64,000 bases of DNA from CAYSAD01 sp964428955 (GCA_964428955.1 CAYSAD010000002.1:1-64000), one strand, 5' to 3'. Counted from the stretch's first letter, positions 1 through 9,085 are shown. Notes: generated by a model not told the origin, from the letters alone. Translations and numbers: made by a program.

Positions 1-89
1 GCCATGATGGCAATGACGGTGATGACAATGAGGAGTTCAATGAGGGTGAAAGCGGGGTTAGGCTTGAACAACTTATATGTTTTTTTCAT
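1..89 (-). CDS. Type IV prepilin-like protein, N-terminal fragment
   Basis: Only the first 29 codons lie in the window; the gene runs off the left edge. Reading from the ATG at 89 there is a short basic leader (MKKTYKLFKPNPA) followed by FTLIELLIVITVIAIM, the hallmark class III prepilin signal. Cleavage by prepilin peptidase would fall between A and F, and Glu at +5 is present. This marks a type IV pilin or pseudopilin subunit of a pilus or DNA-uptake machine. A possible -10 (TATAGT, minus strand, 144-149) lies about 50 nt upstream. The missing C-terminus prevents telling major from minor pilin. Confidence 0.85.
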   Translation of the reverse strand, partial: MKKTYKLFKPNPAFTLIELLIVITVIAIM

Positions 90-167
90 TGATAAATTGA
101 TAACCTTAGTTGTATGGTTTATATCTCGGAGTCTACCATAAGTACTATAGTAGTCGCAAGCGGGCAT

Positions 168-195
168 TTGACACGCAAGACGCGTTTAGTATAAA
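168..195 (+). promoter_or_regulatory. Sigma70-type promoter of glutaredoxin gene
   Basis: TTGACA at 168-173, 16-bp spacer, TATAAA at 190-195. The expected transcription start is near 202, giving a leader of about 27 nt that carries a GGAAGGGA ribosome-binding site (211-218) before the ATG at 229. Confidence 0.7.
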
Positions 196-228
196 ATGTA
201 TAGTAACTAAGGAAGGGAATTATTGATC

Positions 229-504
229 ATGAGCGACGCAGCACCAACGCAAGTTACCATCTACAGCACCACATGGTGCGCCTTTTGCAAGACCGAAGAA
301 CAATGGCTTAACCGGCTCGGTGTCCCGTTCGTCGTGAAAGATATAGAGGCCGACGAGACCGCCAACAACGAACTGCTCGAAAAACTGGGCGGTGATTTCC
401 GTGGCGTACCCGTCACTGATGTGGCTGGCGATATGATCTTGGGCTTTGACCGTCCGAAGCTCCAGGCCGCACTGGAAAAGAATCAGCTCGTCGCAGCCGC
501 GTAA
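229..504 (+). CDS. Glutaredoxin / mycoredoxin-like thiol oxidoreductase
   Basis: A 91-residue thioredoxin-fold protein with the redox pair C-A-F-C in TTWCAFC near residue 18, the cis-Pro loop GVPVTD and the C-terminal GFDRPKL segment. The layout is closest to the mycoredoxin/NrdH branch of glutaredoxins, which reduce mixed disulfides or serve ribonucleotide reductase in the cytoplasm. The ATG at 229 is preferred over an in-frame TTG at 223 because the GGAAGGGA site at 211-218 is correctly spaced for it. The gene stands alone between a divergent pilin gene and an AAA ATPase with its own promoter. Confidence 0.85.
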   Translation: MSDAAPTQVTIYSTTWCAFCKTEEQWLNRLGVPFVVKDIEADETANNELLEKLGGDFRGVPVTDVAGDMILGFDRPKLQAALEKNQLVAAA

Positions 505-513
505 CTCTTTTGC

Positions 514-542
514 TTGTCAGCCTGTCAAGCTGAGTGTATAGT
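514..542 (+). promoter_or_regulatory. Promoter giving a near-leaderless AAA ATPase mRNA
   Basis: TTGTCA (514-519), 17-bp spacer, TATAGT (537-542). The predicted start near 549 is only about 4 nt before the ATG at 553, so an upstream in-frame TTG that lies in the -35 box cannot be the start. Confidence 0.65.
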
Positions 543-552
543 ACAGCATATT

Positions 553-2088
553 ATGTCAGGTGAGATTGTTCGACGTACCGAAAACCCGGACGTTATAGGT
601 TTTCAACACACCACACTTCATATCGGTGAAGCTGAGCAGTTGCGAGCTTTGCTTGATACGCCAACAAAGTATGTCAACCTTCTTTCGCAAGCCGAGCCAG
701 ACTTTGAACTACCAGCGCTATCGATGACACTTTACGCCGAGCGCGAGCAATCGCCCGAAAGCCTACAGCTACACGCCACGAGCCATTTTACGCCAATCGA
801 TATTTTACAGCCTAGTCAAACACTTTCATGGCAGGACGCTCTGAAGGTCGAACTATTCGATTTATACCCAGATTCAACTAAGACTACAATGCCTCACGAT
901 AGTGATTCACTCTATATAGAAATCGGAACTATGTTTTACGGTCGCGTCGCGACCTACGCCGAACTTGACCGCTGCGCCATAGAGGTTGACCTTATACCAC
1001 AAGATCGTTTTCATAAATTTGCGGGCACAGTTATAGACGCCGATTTGCCAGACGAACTACCTGATCCTTACTTGATCTTGAAAGAATTTACTGGGCTATG
1101 GTTACGCGCTCATGATATCGTTGTTGAAAATTCTGGATATCGACCAAATCCGATTAATTTATCACTAAGATCGATGAATAAAAGGGTATCGCCAAAACCG
1201 TCTCAGGAACAGCAACCCTCAGGTGTAGAGTCACTTTTTCCGGCTCAAGAACTCATCAACGAGCAACGGCTAGGCTTCAACTATGTTGGCGGTCTGGCGT
1301 ATGCTAAAACTCGCTTACAAGAAATCGTTGAGGTATTTAACGATACCGATGCGCGAGCCCTGTATGATATTGAACCGACTCATTTTATGTTGTATGGCCC
1401 AGCCGGCACCGGTAAAACGACATTAGTCGAAATTTTAGCTGGCGAAATTGACGCCGAACTTATCAAAATTGTATCGAGTGATGTTATTGAAAAATGGGTC
1501 GGTTCATCGGCTCAAAATTTAGACCAAATATTTAAAGATGCGACGCAAGACGGCTATCCGAAAGTTATATTTTTCGATGAATTTGAAGCGCTCGGTGGCA
1601 AGTCAGAAAAACTCACGAGCTCCGAGCGCCGTGATGTTTTAAAAATCTTCAACACCCAGATTACCGATATTACTCGTAATCATCCAAACATCATTATTGC
1701 TTGCGCAACAAATGCTGATACGCACGAGATCGAGCCAGCGTTGATACGCTCTGGCAGGCTCGAACCGATTCAGGCTGGACTACCAACAGCCGATGAGCGC
1801 ATAGACATCTGGGCGGCAATTCTAACGCGCAGCATGATGGCAAAAAACGGTGAATTAGAAATCGAGAATATTGATAATGTCGATAAACATGTTTTTCGAC
1901 TATATGATCAAGATATTAATCCTCGTGAATTATCTTTAAATAGTGACGGCATGACCGGCGCTGATTTTGAAGCCGTTCTAGGCTTTGCACGCCGACGATG
2001 CTACAAGCAATACAAGGAAACTGGTAGTCATCGCCTGGTTTGCCAGCAAGATTTACTCGACGGCATTCGCGCTATTCAGCAGCGCTAA
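553..2088 (+). CDS. AAA-family ATPase of unknown substrate
   Basis: A 511-residue protein with about 230 unrecognised N-terminal residues and a C-terminal AAA module. Visible are Walker A GPAGTGKTT (about residues 283-291), Walker B VIFFDEFEAL (about 337), a sensor-1 ATN and the IRSGRLEP arginine-finger region. The module resembles FtsH/CDC48-type AAA domains but has no zinc protease motif (HExxH), so it is an unfoldase or remodelling ATPase rather than a protease. The start follows from the promoter at 514-542. The last 17 nt overlap the convergent ABC-F gene. Confidence 0.75.
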   Translation: MSGEIVRRTENPDVIGFQHTTLHIGEAEQLRALLDTPTKYVNLLSQAEPDFELPALSMTLYAEREQSPESLQLHATSHFTPIDILQPSQTLSWQDALKVELFDLYPDSTKTTMPHDSDSLYIEIGTMFYGRVATYAELDRCAIEVDLIPQDRFHKFAGTVIDADLPDELPDPYLILKEFTGLWLRAHDIVVENSGYRPNPINLSLRSMNKRVSPKPSQEQQPSGVESLFPAQELINEQRLGFNYVGGLAYAKTRLQEIVEVFNDTDARALYDIEPTHFMLYGPAGTGKTTLVEILAGEIDAELIKIVSSDVIEKWVGSSAQNLDQIFKDATQDGYPKVIFFDEFEALGGKSEKLTSSERRDVLKIFNTQITDITRNHPNIIIACATNADTHEIEPALIRSGRLEPIQAGLPTADERIDIWAAILTRSMMAKNGELEIENIDNVDKHVFRLYDQDINPRELSLNSDGMTGADFEAVLGFARRRCYKQYKETGSHRLVCQQDLLDGIRAIQQR

Positions 2089-3715
2089 CTATTTCGATCT
2101 TTTCGCCCTCAATAGCGCGTCGGAAGTAATCATCATGGCTGACATACAGAATCGCACCGGAATATTTCTTGAGAGCCGTTTCCAGTTCTTCGATACTCGG
2201 CAAATCAAGATGGTTAGTCGGTTCGTCGAGAATCAACAGTTGCGGTTCATTGGCCAGCATCGCGATAACCTGGAAACGGGCTTTTTGACCACCCGACAGA
2301 CGACTAACCGGCGTCTTGCCATCACCTTCGTTAAACAAATAATCACTGAGAAGGTTCCTGATTTTCGTGGTGCTAATCGACAAGTTCTTATCGAGATACA
2401 TGCGCTCGATGGCATCGCTTAGCGCCAAGCCAAAATACTGCGACGAGACTTCTTGCTCGTAGACACCAATGCGCACTTGGCTATCAAGTGTCATCTCGCC
2501 ACCGTATACCGTCGCCGACGAATCGCCAAGTAACGTTTTTATGAGAGTAGTTTTACCAGCGCCGTTGCGGCCGCGAAACTCCAGGGCTTCACCTTCACGC
2601 AAATCGATATTAATACCATCAAAAAGCGGTTTGTCATAACCTAGCGATAGGTCGCGCGCCGTCACGATGACATGCTTACTACGACTATCGTCATTTTTCA
2701 GATTCATGCGAATGTTCTTGGCTTTGAATTTATCGTACTGGGCCGCGACTTTATAGTTCAGATTTTCAGCCGATTCTTTGTCGATCCAGAAAGTAGGCTT
2801 TTCCTTGGCCTGCAGTTCAGCCAACTCTTTGCGGCTAGTTTCTTCCAGGCGTTTGAATTTTTGGATTGTACCGGGATTGCGTGATTTTTCCTTTAGTCGC
2901 TGATAGTCAAGTACTTTAACTTTTAAGTTAGCGATTCGCTTCTCAATCATTTCGAATTCGTTCATCTGTGAACCGGTCTGCGTGGCATTCTGTTTCAGGT
3001 AGGCGTCGTAATTACCCCTGAAACTCTGACTGTGACCGTCTTTTAGTTCGATGATGCGATCGACTTCTTTTAGCACGTCACGGTCGTGGGTAATGATTAG
3101 CATGGCTTCGCGAGCCGTTTTCATCCAATCGATGAACTGGGCTTTAGCGATATAATCCATGTGATTGGTTGGCTCGTCTATTAGCGCCAGATGTGCCTGT
3201 GAGTGCATAACTTTGACGACTTCGACCAGTCGTTTTTGACCGCCGGAAAGGGAATCGAGTGGACGATGAGCGACGCCCGGTAATTGCAAGTTGTCAAGCT
3301 CTCGCTCAATCTGCTCTTCGATTTGGTAAAAGCCTTTGTCATCGAAGCGCTGCAGGGCGTCGGTATACTCATTGATCTTTTTCATGTCGTCACCCATCGC
3401 TGCCGGATAGGTTTCAATTATCCGACTAAGTTCAGCATACTCTGGCAACCCAGCCAACACATACTGCAACGTTGTCGTATCATTTTGATCGTGGTGTTCC
3501 TGAGCTGTCGCAACTACTACGGTACCGCGTTTATAAACTATCTCACCGGAAAAATCTTTGTCTGTACCAGCCAAAATGCCGAACAAGGTCGACTTACCAA
3601 CGCCGTTGCGTCCGATCACACCGATTTTCTCACCATCGTCGATCGAAAACTTGATACCGCTCATGAGCAGCTTCGGGCCAAAACTTTTTTCAGTGACGGT
3701 AATATCGGCAATCAT
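2072..3715 (-). CDS. ABC-F family ATPase (ribosome-associated)
   Basis: A 547-residue soluble protein with two ABC domains and no membrane segments: Walker A GRNGVGKST near residue 36, signature LSGGQKR, Walker B ALIDEPTNH, an intervening charged linker of about 80 residues, second Walker A GRNGAGKTT and second LSGGQ with LLILDEPTNH. ABC-F proteins bind the ribosomal E site and relieve stalled translation or antibiotic inhibition; which subfamily (EttA, Uup or resistance type) cannot be decided. It overlaps the convergent AAA gene by 17 nt and diverges from the hydrolase gene at 3770. Confidence 0.88.
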   Translation of the reverse strand: MIADITVTEKSFGPKLLMSGIKFSIDDGEKIGVIGRNGVGKSTLFGILAGTDKDFSGEIVYKRGTVVVATAQEHHDQNDTTTLQYVLAGLPEYAELSRIIETYPAAMGDDMKKINEYTDALQRFDDKGFYQIEEQIERELDNLQLPGVAHRPLDSLSGGQKRLVEVVKVMHSQAHLALIDEPTNHMDYIAKAQFIDWMKTAREAMLIITHDRDVLKEVDRIIELKDGHSQSFRGNYDAYLKQNATQTGSQMNEFEMIEKRIANLKVKVLDYQRLKEKSRNPGTIQKFKRLEETSRKELAELQAKEKPTFWIDKESAENLNYKVAAQYDKFKAKNIRMNLKNDDSRSKHVIVTARDLSLGYDKPLFDGINIDLREGEALEFRGRNGAGKTTLIKTLLGDSSATVYGGEMTLDSQVRIGVYEQEVSSQYFGLALSDAIERMYLDKNLSISTTKIRNLLSDYLFNEGDGKTPVSRLSGGQKARFQVIAMLANEPQLLILDEPTNHLDLPSIEELETALKKYSGAILYVSHDDYFRRAIEGEKIEIVSAAE

Positions 3716-3769
3716 CTCTTCATGGTATCAAAACAGAGGTATTGACGCCAGCTTTGCTATACTAACCGT

Positions 3770-4624
3770 ATGTCAATGCATAGTGTGAAAATCGACGGCC
3801 ACGAATGCCAGTACTGGACCTACGGCACGACAGATGGCCATCCACTGGTGATGATCCACGGCTTTCGTGGTACGCACCACGGCCTGGAAAAACTGGCCGA
3901 CGAGCTGACTGGCTTCCACACTATCATTCCGGATTTACCTGGGTTCGGTGAGAGCACTCCACTCGAGAAACATTCACTTGAAAATTATATTGCATGGCTT
4001 AGTGCCTTTATAGAAGCACTTGATTTATCGCAAAAACCGATCTTACTTGGCCATTCGTTCGGCAGTATCATCGCCAGTCATTTTGCCGCCGAAAGTCCGA
4101 TCTCTATTTCGCAATTAATCCTTATAAACCCCATCGGTGCACCTGCCCTCAAAGGCCCCCAGGCCGCACTAACCCAAGCAGCAATCTTCTATTATTTCAT
4201 TGGCCGACTATTACCAGATCATCTCAGTCGGCGCTGGCTCGGCAACGTGCTGTTCGTTGACACCATGAGTCGAGTAATGACCAAGAGCCGCGAAAAAACC
4301 ATGCGCCATTACATCAAGCAGCAGCATCGGACACATTTTAGTTCATTTGCCAGTTCCAGCGTTGTCGCCGAGGCGTTCAAGGCTTCAGTCAGTCATGATG
4401 TCCGCGAAGTCGCTGCAAAACTAACTACACCGACGCTTCTCATCGCCGGACAACGCGACGACGTAACAACCGTTGCCAAACAACACGAACTGGCCAATGA
4501 GATTCCTGACGGCAGCTTAAAGGTTATTGACGATGTCGGCCACTTAATCCACTATGAAACTGCCCACGCGGCGGCAGACCTCATTCAAGCTTGGACACGA
4601 GCCGAAGCCAACACCCGACGATAG
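3770..4624 (+). CDS. Alpha/beta-hydrolase
   Basis: A 284-residue alpha/beta-hydrolase: oxyanion motif HGFRG near residue 30, nucleophile elbow GHSFGS with Ser96, acid in GQRDD near 231 and His258 in DVGHLIHYE. No signal peptide is seen, so it is probably cytoplasmic; the substrate is unknown. An extended -10 (TGC TATACT, 3758-3763) ends 6 nt before the ATG, predicting a leaderless mRNA whose first base is the A of ATG. The 3' end overlaps the convergent glycosyltransferase by 40 nt. Confidence 0.8.
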   Translation: MSMHSVKIDGHECQYWTYGTTDGHPLVMIHGFRGTHHGLEKLADELTGFHTIIPDLPGFGESTPLEKHSLENYIAWLSAFIEALDLSQKPILLGHSFGSIIASHFAAESPISISQLILINPIGAPALKGPQAALTQAAIFYYFIGRLLPDHLSRRWLGNVLFVDTMSRVMTKSREKTMRHYIKQQHRTHFSSFASSSVVAEAFKASVSHDVREVAAKLTTPTLLIAGQRDDVTTVAKQHELANEIPDGSLKVIDDVGHLIHYETAHAAADLIQAWTRAEANTRR

Positions 4625-5769
4625 ATTTCTTCATATTGATCAAGTGTGTGTTGGATATCGTGCGTCTTGGCAATCGCGAGACTTGCCTTGGCGTATTTGG
4701 CACGTAGCTTATCGTCATCAAGTAGTTTCGTCAGACCAGCGGCGAATTCACTGATATTATCTTTCTCACACAAGAAGCCGTTGATTTCATTCTGACACAA
4801 TTCGCTTAACGCTCCGGCATCAACAGCCACAACCGGTTTACCACTCGCCATCGCCTCTAAGCTGGCGATGCTTTGCAATTCGGCAGGTGAGGGCATCGCG
4901 AAGATATCGCCGACTTTATGCAGCTCAATAATCTCTTCGTCGGTGACACGACCAGCGAAGGTGACGTGTTTCGCCAAATGATTTTCATACACCAAGTTCT
5001 TCATTCGCTCTAGATCAGTTCCGGCTCCGACCACCACGAGGTGCACGTCGCTAGTAGCTTCATGCAATGTCTTTTTGAACGCTTTTATCAGGACATATAA
5101 GTGCTTCTCGGCATCGACGCGACCGACATAACTGATAATCTTCATATCTTTCGGTATGGCGAATTTCTCATAGATATCGTCTGGTGCATGACTCGGTGTG
5201 AATTTACTCAAATCAATACCGTTACTAACTGGCTGGACTGGTACGGAAATCCGCTCAGCACCGAACATATCGATAGCTGATTGGGTCGGTAAGGTGACGT
5301 AATCAACTTTGGCATGAAAACGCACGCCGTATTCAGTAATCACATAACTAATCGGCCGCGACATCGGTGCCAGAAGTCGCAAATTATCGAGCAGATTATC
5401 AGGAATGGCATGGTTGGTGGCCACGATCGGAATGCCGTACTTAATAGCGTAGCGCTGAGTAATATTACCGATCGTCAGGCACATTTGCAAGTGGACCAAG
5501 TCTGGTTGGACTTCTTGAAAAATCCGACGGATCTCCATCTGTGGTGCCAGCGAAATGCGGAAGTTCTGGTAAAACGGAAAGGGGACGGACGCCACGCGTT
5601 TGATGAGATAATTGCCATCCCACTCTTCGTAACTGCCACCTGTTTGACTCGGTGCAATCACCACAATCTCGTGACCACGCTCAGCTAGGCCCTTGGCGAG
5701 ATTGCGGCTAAACGTTGCCACGCCGTTTATCGTCGGCCAATGCAAGTCGGCGGCAATCAAGATTTTCAT
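4585..5769 (-). CDS. GT4-family glycosyltransferase
   Basis: A 394-residue GT-B enzyme. The N-terminal domain opens with ADLHWPTINGVATFSRNLA, typical of GT4 mannosyl/glucosyl transferases. The C-terminal domain has SYVGRVDAEKH, VGAGTDLERM and the ExxxSIASLEAMASGKP nucleotide-sugar segment. The ATNHAIPDN motif resembles glycolipid glycosyltransferases (diacylglycerol or phosphoinositol acceptors), so an envelope glycolipid role is inferred. An extended -10 (TGG TATAAT, minus strand 5778-5783) sits 8 nt before the ATG, giving a leader of about 2 nt. It is divergent from another glycosyltransferase. Confidence 0.8.
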   Translation of the reverse strand: MKILIAADLHWPTINGVATFSRNLAKGLAERGHEIVVIAPSQTGGSYEEWDGNYLIKRVASVPFPFYQNFRISLAPQMEIRRIFQEVQPDLVHLQMCLTIGNITQRYAIKYGIPIVATNHAIPDNLLDNLRLLAPMSRPISYVITEYGVRFHAKVDYVTLPTQSAIDMFGAERISVPVQPVSNGIDLSKFTPSHAPDDIYEKFAIPKDMKIISYVGRVDAEKHLYVLIKAFKKTLHEATSDVHLVVVGAGTDLERMKNLVYENHLAKHVTFAGRVTDEEIIELHKVGDIFAMPSPAELQSIASLEAMASGKPVVAVDAGALSELCQNEINGFLCEKDNISEFAAGLTKLLDDDKLRAKYAKASLAIAKTHDIQHTLDQYEEIYRRVLASARVQA

Positions 5770-5815
5770 ATGTATTCATTATACCATTCAAGCTTCATGT
5801 TAAAATGGAACGAAC

Positions 5816-6901
5816 ATGAAAATATTTTTCGATGCCCGCTACATTCGGACAGACTACCATGATGGCGTTAGCCGCTACAGCGCCGAACTGGGTTGTGCGT
5901 TAGGAAAACTTGCGCAAATAACCTACCTGATCCACGATAAAAAGCAGATTCCATACCTACCGGAAAATTCACACTTCCTTATTATTCACGCGCCGACTTC
6001 GGCTCGCGAACCGCTGACAGCGCGGTTTTTAAACAAACATAATCCTGACGTCGTTATTTCGCCCATGCAGACAATCGGCTCGGCCGGACGAAAATACAAA
6101 CTCGTACTAACACTGCATGATTTGATTTATTATCGTCACCGCACACCACCGACTAACCTCAGCTGGCCTATTCGGCTAGGGTGGCGGCTGTATCACCTCA
6201 GTTACGTGCCGCAGCGCGTGACACTGAACGCCGCCGATCTGATTATGACGGTTAGCGAAACCAGCAAAATTGATATTGAGACCGCCAAGTTGACAAAGAA
6301 ACCGATCATCGTCATTCCAAACGCCCCGCGCGATCTTCATGAATTTTATCCGAAAGACGTCCGCCAGAAAAAAACCGCGCCAAAAAATCTGCTCTTCATG
6401 GGCGTACCGCGAACCTATAAAGGAGTCGAGACACTCATCGCCGGCATGGAATGGCTACCTGACCGCCGGCTTCATATACTAAGCCCGATATCGGACGCAC
6501 GTAAAAAAACCCTTCAAGCTCTGATTCCAAAGGGAGCCGACGTGTTATTCCACGGTGGCGTGAGTGATGAGGAGTACGCTGCGCTACTAGCCAACGACGC
6601 GATCTTGGTTACAGCTACTCGCGATGAAGGCTATGGCCTGCCAGTAGCTGAAGCCTTGAAATTCGGTACACCAGCCGTGGTCAGTGACTTACCGATCCTG
6701 CGCGAAGTCGCCGGTAGTGGCGCATTGTATTTTCCAGTCGGTGACGCTCGAGCCTTTGCCGACCAGGTGAAGAAGCTTGACGATAAAGCAACTCGTGAGA
6801 AACTGGTGCGTAATGGCCAGGACTATATCGACAAGTTCAGCTGGGAAGGTTCAGCTAGACATTTACTCGATGCCGTCACTACGTTACATAAAACGAAGTA
6901 A
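5816..6901 (+). CDS. Glycosyltransferase, GT4 group
   Basis: A 361-residue GT-B glycosyltransferase with N-terminal FDARYIRTDYHDGVSRY, central VSETSKIDI, FMGVPRTYKG, and the C-terminal EGYGLPVAEALKFGTPAV donor-binding signature. It probably adds sugars to envelope glycans together with the divergent GT4 gene. An extended -10 (TGT TAAAAT, 5801-5806) lies 9 nt before the ATG, so the leader is about 3 nt. The gene abuts pyrH tail to tail with no spacer. Confidence 0.8.
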   Translation: MKIFFDARYIRTDYHDGVSRYSAELGCALGKLAQITYLIHDKKQIPYLPENSHFLIIHAPTSAREPLTARFLNKHNPDVVISPMQTIGSAGRKYKLVLTLHDLIYYRHRTPPTNLSWPIRLGWRLYHLSYVPQRVTLNAADLIMTVSETSKIDIETAKLTKKPIIVIPNAPRDLHEFYPKDVRQKKTAPKNLLFMGVPRTYKGVETLIAGMEWLPDRRLHILSPISDARKKTLQALIPKGADVLFHGGVSDEEYAALLANDAILVTATRDEGYGLPVAEALKFGTPAVVSDLPILREVAGSGALYFPVGDARAFADQVKKLDDKATREKLVRNGQDYIDKFSWEGSARHLLDAVTTLHKTK

Positions 6902-7606
6902 TCAGTGAATCGTCGTACCGATGGCTTTGCCTGCCACGGCCTCAGCGATATTGTTTTCTTTTAATAGTTCAAACACGACGATAGACTGAGAATGGTCATA
7001 GGCCAGAGCGATGGCAGCTTTGTCCATGATTTTGATTTCTGGCCGTTCGACGGCTGCTTGCAACGACAACGTTTCGTATTTTTTCGCTGATGGACTTTTT
7101 TCTGGATCACTATCGTAGACACCGTCGACTTTGGTCGCCTTCAAGATCACGTCGCAATCCAGCTCCAGCGCTAGGCTGACTGCTGCCGTGTCAGTCGTAA
7201 GATACGGTCGGCCAATGCCGCCCGCTACGATAACGACACGGCCTTTGGTGAGATGACTCAAAGCCCGACGATGGGTAAATTGATCAGCTACTTGATCGGC
7301 CTTGATATTAGTGACTGCCCGCGCCGCAACACCACTGGCATTAAAAACGTCGGCCAACGCCAAAGCGTTCATCATGGTTGCCAACATACCGATATTATCA
7401 GCCGTCACGCGCTGTACGGTTTCGCCAGCTAATTGTGCACCGCGTACATAGTTGCCACCACCGATCATAATGACGATTTCCGTACCGTCAGCTTGAGCTT
7501 TTTTGACCTCACTGGCAATCCAGACCGCCCGCTCGGCGTCAAAACCGCCATCGTATTTACCTTGTAATTGTTCACCTGAAAGTTTTAGTAGAACTCGTTT
7601 ATACAT
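6902..7606 (-). CDS. pyrH: UMP kinase
   Basis: Bacterial hexameric UMP kinase (234 residues; family about 240), converting UMP to UDP with ATP for pyrimidine nucleotide supply. The start KRVLLKLSGEQLQG, the GGGNYVRG uridine-binding loop, DNIGMLATMMNALAL and TDTAAVSLALEL are family signatures. An extended -10 (TGG TACACT, minus strand 7613-7618) ends 6 nt before ATG, predicting a fully leaderless transcript. In many bacteria pyrH sits with frr and tsf; here it stands alone, back to back with smpB. Confidence 0.95.
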   Translation of the reverse strand: MYKRVLLKLSGEQLQGKYDGGFDAERAVWIASEVKKAQADGTEIVIMIGGGNYVRGAQLAGETVQRVTADNIGMLATMMNALALADVFNASGVAARAVTNIKADQVADQFTHRRALSHLTKGRVVIVAGGIGRPYLTTDTAAVSLALELDCDVILKATKVDGVYDSDPEKSPSAKKYETLSLQAAVERPEIKIMDKAAIALAYDHSQSIVVFELLKENNIAEAVAGKAIGTTIH

Positions 7607-7647
7607 GTCTCAAGTGTACCATGGTCATCTGTTACAATAGGGGTGTT

Positions 7648-8133
7648 ATGGCTGCTAAAAAATCATCGCCTAAAGTCTCACCTGGCTCGGTCGTTAATCG
7701 TCGGGCACGGTTTGATTACGCTATCGATGCCAAAGATGAAATCGTCGCCGGCTTAGTACTGACCGGCATGGAAGTCCGAGCCGCCCGCGATGGCCACGTC
7801 CAACTGAAAGGCTCATTCGTTAGCTTGAAAGACAACGAGTTATGGCTCAATAACGCTAGCTTCAGCCTGCGTTTAAACGAAAAGGGTAATGCTAGTGCCC
7901 GCACTGTCGATACTTCACCGCGCAAATTACTGGCCAGTCGTAGACAAATCAACGATTTTACGGCTAGAAAGCAGCAGGGCATGACTATCGTGCCGACCAA
8001 ACTACTCACCCACGGCAAGTACATTAAGTTAATTATTGCGCTCGGCAAGGGTAAGAAACGCTACGACAAGAGACAGGTTTTGAAAAAGCGTGCTGAAACT
8101 CGCGACAGAGATCGCGAGTTGAAATCTCGGTAG
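7648..8133 (+). CDS. smpB: SsrA-binding protein SmpB
   Basis: A 161-residue tmRNA-binding protein needed for trans-translation: NRRARFDYAI, the conserved GLVLTGMEVRAARDGHV (tmRNA-binding beta barrel), SPRKLLASRRQI and a basic C-terminal tail. The ATG at 7648 is chosen over an in-frame ATG at 7621 because the extended -10 (TGT TACAAT, 7633-7638) lies between them; the leader is about 3 nt. The tmRNA gene itself is not in this window. A strong bidirectional hairpin follows. Confidence 0.93.
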   Translation: MAAKKSSPKVSPGSVVNRRARFDYAIDAKDEIVAGLVLTGMEVRAARDGHVQLKGSFVSLKDNELWLNNASFSLRLNEKGNASARTVDTSPRKLLASRRQINDFTARKQQGMTIVPTKLLTHGKYIKLIIALGKGKKRYDKRQVLKKRAETRDRDRELKSR

Positions 8134-8181
8134 AGATCTTTCGCAGAGTAACGTCAAACGTTTGATGAAAGAAATGAAATG

Positions 8182-8220
8182 GCCGCCCGTGTCAGTCTCT
8201 GAGAGACTGACACGGGCGGC
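8182..8220. terminator. 19-bp perfect inverted repeat, bidirectional terminator
   Basis: Two perfectly complementary 19-nt arms (8182-8200 and 8202-8220) sit between the convergent smpB and the hypothetical gene at 8230. There is no T-run on either side, so it is atypical for intrinsic termination. Confidence 0.6.
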
Positions 8221-8229
8221 TTCGCCCTG

Positions 8230-8604
8230 TTACAAACGCCCGAGAATGGCGACGCGATTCAATCGGTGATTCGGATTTCCGAAATGACGACGAAAACCGC
8301 TTTGGCCGCTGAGCAATATGTCTCCCGATCGAAGATGCAGACGGAGCGAACGACTACCGTCGGTAACGACGAACGTATTGCCCGGATGCCAAATCAATTC
8401 GGATTCGGGCGGCACACTCATTACCATAAGCCGGTCGCTAACACGCGCGTAGAACACCAGCGTCAACGCTTCGTCAATCGCGATACGTGGACGTTTTAAA
8501 TCTCCTTCCGCCGATCGATTAGCGAATGTCGTGAGCAACTCCATAAATGAAGCGCCACTTGCCTTGGTTAAATCAAGCAACCACGCTTTCCCATGAGATT
8601 TCAT
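8230..8604 (-). CDS. Small orphan protein (124 aa)
   Basis: I do not recognise this family. The protein is soluble, with a middle segment of alternating strands (LTLVFYARVSDRLMVMSV, TFVVTDGSRSLRLHLRSG) suggesting a small beta-rich domain, and an Arg/Asn-rich end. A leader of about 30 nt runs from a TATAAT (minus strand, 8641-8646) and carries a GAAAGGA Shine-Dalgarno just before ATG, unlike its leaderless neighbours. The same start style is seen in the next orphan gene at 9013. Confidence 0.6.
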   Translation of the reverse strand: MKSHGKAWLLDLTKASGASFMELLTTFANRSAEGDLKRPRIAIDEALTLVFYARVSDRLMVMSVPPESELIWHPGNTFVVTDGSRSLRLHLRSGDILLSGQSGFRRHFGNPNHRLNRVAILGRL

Positions 8605-8681
8605 AGGATCCTTTCTTTCGATTGAACAGGACAGTTTTTTATTATACTATGCCTGAGCTGACGATGGGCTGAGAAGGAAAG

Positions 8682-8703
8682 CCCGCGCCAATATATGCGC
8701 GGG
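8682..8703 (-). terminator. Short GC hairpin after orphan gene
   Basis: Arms CCCGCGC (8682-8688) and GCGCGGG (8697-8703) follow the stop of the minus-strand gene ending at 8720. On the minus strand the stem is followed by CTTTCCTT, a weak pyrimidine run. Confidence 0.45.
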
Positions 8704-8719
8704 TAATCCCATATTACGT

Positions 8720-9013
8720 TTACGTGTAAACCTGGTTTCTTATTCGGCGGACAACTCGTCCGTCTTCACGGATATTAATGATGGTGTCACCATCAAAAAC
8801 TGTGACCGCGATTCGGTAACCAGCTTGCTTAAGTGGACGGAAAATACAGAACTCGGTATCGGCGGTAAACCGCAGTATCGAACCTTGCGCTTGTATCTCC
8901 GTGTCGGCAACGAACCGACCCGTCACATTGCCATTGTTAGCACTGTACGAACCACTCCTGCCGAACGTGTGATTGGCCGTTCGACGACCAATCCATTCTT
9001 CAATCGTTAGCAC
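8720..9013 (-). CDS. Small orphan protein with GTG start (97 aa)
   Basis: No family recognised. The start is the GTG at 9013, 5 nt after an AGAGGTGA Shine-Dalgarno; an upstream in-frame ATG at 9085 lies in the -35 region and is rejected. The protein begins VLTIEEWIGRRTANH and has beta-type segments (ILRFTADTEFCIF, YRIAVTVFDGDTIINI), consistent with a small beta barrel or PH-like fold. It has a canonical promoter, a leader of about 37 nt and is divergent from ExoIII. Confidence 0.6.
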   Translation of the reverse strand: MLTIEEWIGRRTANHTFGRSGSYSANNGNVTGRFVADTEIQAQGSILRFTADTEFCIFRPLKQAGYRIAVTVFDGDTIINIREDGRVVRRIRNQVYT

Positions 9014-9056
9014 GCGTTTCACCTCTTTTCTAGAGATGCCTATGGGACAATAAATT

Positions 9057-9085
9057 ACTATACTGTATTTATAAAATTTCGTCAA
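9057..9085 (-). promoter_or_regulatory. Canonical promoter of the 97-aa orphan gene
   Basis: On the minus strand TTGACG (9080-9085), 17-bp spacer, TATAGT (9057-9062). The start near 9050 leaves a leader with the AGAGGTGA site. Confidence 0.7.
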
